Shown here piece after piece: positions 5,659 to 7,907 of a DNA stretch of 7,907 nucleotides. This DNA is from Oscillospiraceae bacterium. GTDB taxonomy: Bacteria > Bacillota > Clostridia > Oscillospirales > Acutalibacteraceae. Positions within the stretch are counted from its first letter, which is position 1, and each line of letters starts with the position of its first letter. The stretch lies in the NCBI GenBank assembly GCA_902774165.1, contig CACYHJ010000114.1, positions 1-7,907 on the forward strand, in the 5' to 3' direction. The translations under genes and the position numbers were made by a program. The notes under the pieces were generated by a model, which saw nothing but the letters and a program-made list of their open reading frames with translations, did no database searches and was not told the origin of the DNA.

Positions 5659-6582
5659 ATGAAAGAGAAGACTTTGCGCATGAATTCCGAATTGAAAAGC
5701 TTTGCCAAAATATTTATCACGGGGTGCCTCTGGGGCTCGATCGGCCTGTTTGTCAAGCTGATGGAGGACCGGGGCTCGTCGCCGTCGTATACGAGCTTTC
5801 TCCGGCTGTTGTTCGGCGCTCTGTTCCTTGCCGTTCTGACGTTGATCTTCGACGGGCCGAAGGCGTTCCGGATCGGGCGGAAGACGCTGCTTTCCTGCGT
5901 TCTTTTAGGCGTCGTCTGTCAGGGGATCTTCAACATCCTGTACAGCACCTCCGTCAGCATGAACGGGATGAGCGTCGGCTCGGTCCTTCTGTATTCCGCG
6001 CCGATCTTCACAAGCGTCGCGTCTGTATTGCTGTTCAGGGAGAAGCTGAATTCTCTGAAATGGATCGCCTTGCTGCTCAACGTGGCGGGATGTACGCTCA
6101 CCGCCACCGGCGGGGATTTCAGCGCTTCCTCGATCGCGCCGGTGGGGATTCTTGTGGGCGTCGGCGCGGGGTTCACCTACGGCATGACCGCCGTGATCGG
6201 CAAGATCGCCATGCGGGAGGAGGCCTCGCCCTTTGCCGTGGCGACCTATAACCTTCTGTTCGGCTGCGTTTTCATCGCGATTGCGCGCCGTCCCTGGCGG
6301 ACGGTCGGTCAGCCGTTTAACGCGCGGCTGCTTCTGTTCGGGCTTCTGTTCGGCCTGATCGCGACGGCGCTGGCCTACGCCTTCTATTTCAGCGGCCTTT
6401 CAAAAATCTCCCAGGCAAGCAAGGTCCCCGTGGTGGCGTCGGTGGAGCCCGTGATCGCGACGGTCATCGGCGCCGCCGTTTTCAGCGAGCGTGTCACCGC
6501 GGTAAAAATCGTCGGGATCGGTCTGGTGCTGCTTTCCATCCTGATGTTCAGCGGAAAAACGGAGAATAACAAACGAAAGTGA
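5659..6582 (+). CDS. EamA/DMT-family transporter
   Basis: The product has 307 residues and about ten hydrophobic segments arranged as two EamA repeats (about 14-150 and 160-298), the layout of drug/metabolite transporters of the inner membrane. Repeat 1 ends with the family pattern LLYSAPIFTSVASVLLFREK (110-129). Repeat 2 ends with ASVEPVIATVIGAAVFSE (260-277) and a final helix. Members export or import small metabolites such as amino acids or nucleosides; the substrate here cannot be told. The start is uncertain. The ATG at 5659 has no good ribosome binding site, while an ATG at 5680 has a weak AGAGAAG 9 bases before it; the seven extra residues are not part of a helix. The gene may be cotranscribed with the YhfC gene 53 bases upstream. 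Its 3' end abuts a GNAT pseudogene, but the C-terminus itself looks complete. Confidence 0.88.
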   Translation: MKEKTLRMNSELKSFAKIFITGCLWGSIGLFVKLMEDRGSSPSYTSFLRLLFGALFLAVLTLIFDGPKAFRIGRKTLLSCVLLGVVCQGIFNILYSTSVSMNGMSVGSVLLYSAPIFTSVASVLLFREKLNSLKWIALLLNVAGCTLTATGGDFSASSIAPVGILVGVGAGFTYGMTAVIGKIAMREEASPFAVATYNLLFGCVFIAIARRPWRTVGQPFNARLLLFGLLFGLIATALAYAFYFSGLSKISQASKVPVVASVEPVIATVIGAAVFSERVTAVKIVGIGLVLLSILMFSGKTENNKRK

Positions 6583-6583
6583 T

Positions 6584-6911
6584 TTTGCGGCAAACGCCGC
6601 GGGTGACTTTAAATGGATCGGAAGAAAGATCCGGGGGGATCACGGCGAACCGGCAGCCGCCGGTTTTGCGGGCGTGAACTTCTGGAACATCGCGTTTCTT
6701 GAAATGCTGTGGGTGGATGAGCCTTACCGCGATCAGGGCGTCGGCTCCTGTCTCCTTTCGGAGCTCGAGCGGGAAGTGAAGGAAAACGGCGCTTGCATTG
6801 TGATGGTCGACGCCCGCGACTGGAATTAAGAAACTCGGTTATACGGTGTACTGCACACTCGAAGACTATCCGAACGGGTACAACAAGTACAAGCTTCAAA
6901 AACGGCTTTGA
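6584..6911 (+). pseudogene. Truncated and frameshifted GNAT pseudogene, third relative of the tandem genes
   Basis: Reading from about 6605, the frame gives FKWIGRKIRGDHGEPAAAGF and then LWVDEPYRDQGVGSCLL, which aligns with domain 2 of the GNAT gene at 1812 (VSIGKKI..., LWVDEPYRRQGIGTRLL). The frame reaches DWN and then stops at 6827-6829. The shared DWNVGFFRKNGY motif is broken: the next frame resumes at 6828 as KKLGYTVYCTLEDYPNGYNK and ends at 6909-6911. Compared with both paralogues, 11 bases are missing, which explains the shift. Domain 1 and the start of domain 2 are absent, and the match begins within about 25 bases of the transporter stop, so the 5' breakpoint lies at or near 6581. The acetyl-CoA loop (R-D-Q-G-V-G) is still well kept, so the decay seems fairly recent. 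No ribosome binding site or start supports expression. Confidence 0.85.
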
Positions 6912-6966
6912 GCAGGCATGCGCGGTAAAATTCTGTTTGTTGATCTGTTTCTCAATCGGCAGTTTA

Positions 6967-7033
6967 AGGAGACCGTCGTTTTTCATTTCGGAATAATGAA
7001 ACAGAGACGCAAAACTCCGAAACGGCGTCTCCT
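6967..7033. repeat. Nested inverted repeats in the gap after the GNAT pseudogene
   Basis: AGGAGAC (6967-6973) pairs with GTCTCCT (7027-7033), and inside it TTTCATT (6981-6987) pairs with AATGAAA (6995-7001) around a 7-base loop. No T-tract follows the outer arm. This could be a structured 3' end or an element relic; no function is assigned. Confidence 0.5.
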
Positions 7034-7050
7034 GAATATTGTATGAAATA

Positions 7051-7130
7051 AAAGCAAGAAAAGAGCGAATCAATTTATTCCCGCGGTTACTGCAGACCGA
7101 AAAGTCTTCGCTTTTGCTTGCTTTTTTTTA
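7051..7130 (+). terminator. Rho-independent-type terminator with long loop
   Basis: AAAGCAAGAAAAGAGCGAA (7051-7069) pairs with TTCGCTTTTGCTTGCTTT (from 7107) over about 17-18 positions with one bulge and a mismatch. The right arm runs into eight consecutive T (7122-7129). The loop is long (about 37 bases), which is unusual, and the stem is A+T-rich, so strength is uncertain. It would end transcription from the transporter/pseudogene side. Its right arm contains the -35 box of the next promoter. Confidence 0.55.
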
Positions 7131-7146
7131 CATACAAGTATATAAT
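7118..7146 (+). promoter_or_regulatory. Sigma-A-type promoter for the lipoprotein gene
   Basis: TTGCTT (7118-7123) and a perfect TATAAT (7141-7146) are separated by 17 bases, the ideal spacing for housekeeping promoters. The start codon of the lipoprotein gene lies 45 bases downstream of the -10. The untranslated leader contains the palindrome GAATTCGAATTC (7167-7178), directly before the ribosome binding site GAAGG (7179-7183). Confidence 0.75.
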
Positions 7147-7190
7147 AAATTGTGGGATATTGTAGTGAATTCGAATTCGAAGGCGATATA

Positions 7191-7907
7191 ATGAAAACGA
7201 TGAAGTCCGCAAAAACAGGATCGGCCGGCCGGGGAAAAGCGCTTCGCACCGCGGCCGCGCTGCTTCTTGTGATCGCGCTTGCGGTCGGAGGTTCCGCCTG
7301 CGGCGGTCCGAAGCCATCGAATAACGGCGGCGAAACGCCGTCCGGAAGCGCTCCCGCCGCGACCGAAAGCCCGGAGAACGCCGGATCCGACGCCCCGGCG
7401 CCTGCGGAGAGCGCCGCGGCTCCCGCCGTGAACGTCGTGCCGACCGCGGCATCGAAGCTGAAGCTGATCGAGAAGGATACGGAAGCCTTCACCATACAGA
7501 TCCCCGAAGGCTGGGAGCTGCGCTACGGCTGGGACGGCGAAAAAATGCTGATGCTGCGGGCATACGACCCGGCGACGCCCGTGAACCAGATCTTTTACGC
7601 TACCGATATGGTCCCGTTCATGAAGAGCGAAGCCGGTGCGCGGATGTATGCGAGCACGGGGCCTGTCACGTTCAGCGAGGCGCCCATCCTCGATCCTCCG
7701 ACGAACGAAACGCTGTTCAAACAGATCCCGAAGCTCCGCGACTATTATTTCAATACGGTCAAGTCGGAAGCGACCGCGACGATGCTCCCGGAGATCTATG
7801 ATTTCGAGCTGCTCGAGAAGCTGCCCGCGTCCTCGGCGTTCAGCGATGAAAGCCTTGACGACAGCATCCTGCACGGGTATTTCAAAACCGCCGACGGCGG
7901 CGCCGAG
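7191..7907 (+). CDS. Putative lipoprotein of unknown function (3' end outside the window)
   Basis: The frame is open from the ATG at 7191 to the end of the window (239 codons, incomplete). GAAGG 7 bases upstream and a strong promoter support the start. The N-terminus is a signal peptide: a basic n-region (K2 to R19), a hydrophobic core (about 20-33) and GGSAC with C37 as the likely lipidated cysteine, although the residue at -3 is Gly rather than the usual Leu/Val/Ile. A low-complexity Pro/Ala/Ser/Glu/Gly linker (38-88) follows, typical of surface lipoproteins. From about 89 a folded domain begins with FTIQIPEGWELRYGW (100-114) and later QIFYATDMVPFMKSEAGA (133-150). I recall similar IPxGW proteins from Clostridia annotated as hypothetical, but cannot name a function. 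It has its own promoter and is separated from the upstream genes by a terminator. Confidence 0.8.
   Translation, partial: MKTMKSAKTGSAGRGKALRTAAALLLVIALAVGGSACGGPKPSNNGGETPSGSAPAATESPENAGSDAPAPAESAAAPAVNVVPTAASKLKLIEKDTEAFTIQIPEGWELRYGWDGEKMLMLRAYDPATPVNQIFYATDMVPFMKSEAGARMYASTGPVTFSEAPILDPPTNETLFKQIPKLRDYYFNTVKSEATATMLPEIYDFELLEKLPASSAFSDESLDDSILHGYFKTADGGAE

Noticed and set aside
5724..6251. 175-codon ORF on the + strand inside the transporter gene
   Set aside because: Other-frame shadow, Arg-rich and without hydrophobic segments, while the overlapping frame gives a clear EamA protein.
6587..6600. Hairpin GCGGC-AAAC-GCCGC after the transporter stop as a terminator
   Set aside because: Only five pairs and no T-tract; the bases probably belong to the GNAT pseudogene.
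7128..7874. 248-codon ORF on the minus strand
   Set aside because: Arg-rich shadow of the lipoprotein gene, whose + frame has a promoter, ribosome binding site and signal peptide.

Overview
The window looks like an accessory stretch of a moderately GC-rich Firmicutes (Clostridia) chromosome, probably an Oscillospirales- or Christensenellales-like gut anaerobe. The signs are strong AGGAGG-type ribosome binding sites, a YhfC-type membrane protease, an XRE regulator with a zinc ribbon, and a Clostridia-style lipoprotein. The taxonomy is inference from gene content and style only. All recognisable genes lie on the + strand.

Left part (1-935). A head-to-head array of short hairpins with different stems, joined by a shared TGAATTG/CAATTCA linker, ends at the ribosome binding site of a 162-residue ORF. 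That ORF is a chimera. Its N-terminal ~76 residues belong to the four-helix-bundle (S23/IVP-like, TIGR02436-type) family. The rest is the C-terminal half of a RimJ/RimL-type GNAT acetyltransferase. This junction looks like the scar of a rearrangement and is the most unusual part of the window. A gene-poor 257-base gap follows.

Middle part (936-3698). Two adjacent paralogous genes each encode two GNAT domains and lie 12 bases apart in one operon. They are followed by a 102-residue protein of unknown function and a single-domain GNAT gene that is more A+T-rich than its neighbours. A 430-base gap (3699-4128) holds two back-to-back stem-loops, short direct repeats and a long imperfect inverted repeat. 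It looks like the remains of an insertion element, possibly IS21-like.

Right part (4129-7907). An XRE-type regulator with two membrane helices and a four-cysteine zinc ribbon is coupled to a YhfC-family intramembrane protease gene. An EamA/DMT-family transporter follows. Directly against its stop codon lies a GNAT pseudogene that matches the second domain of the tandem genes and carries an 11-base frameshifting deletion. A rho-independent-type terminator and a good sigma-A-type promoter, which overlap each other, precede a putative lipoprotein gene that runs off the window.

In total the window holds seven GNAT domains or fragments in about 6.7 kb. Together with the pseudogene, chimera and repeats, this suggests a locus repeatedly duplicated and rearranged. 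No intact transposase, phage gene, RNA gene or CRISPR array was seen.
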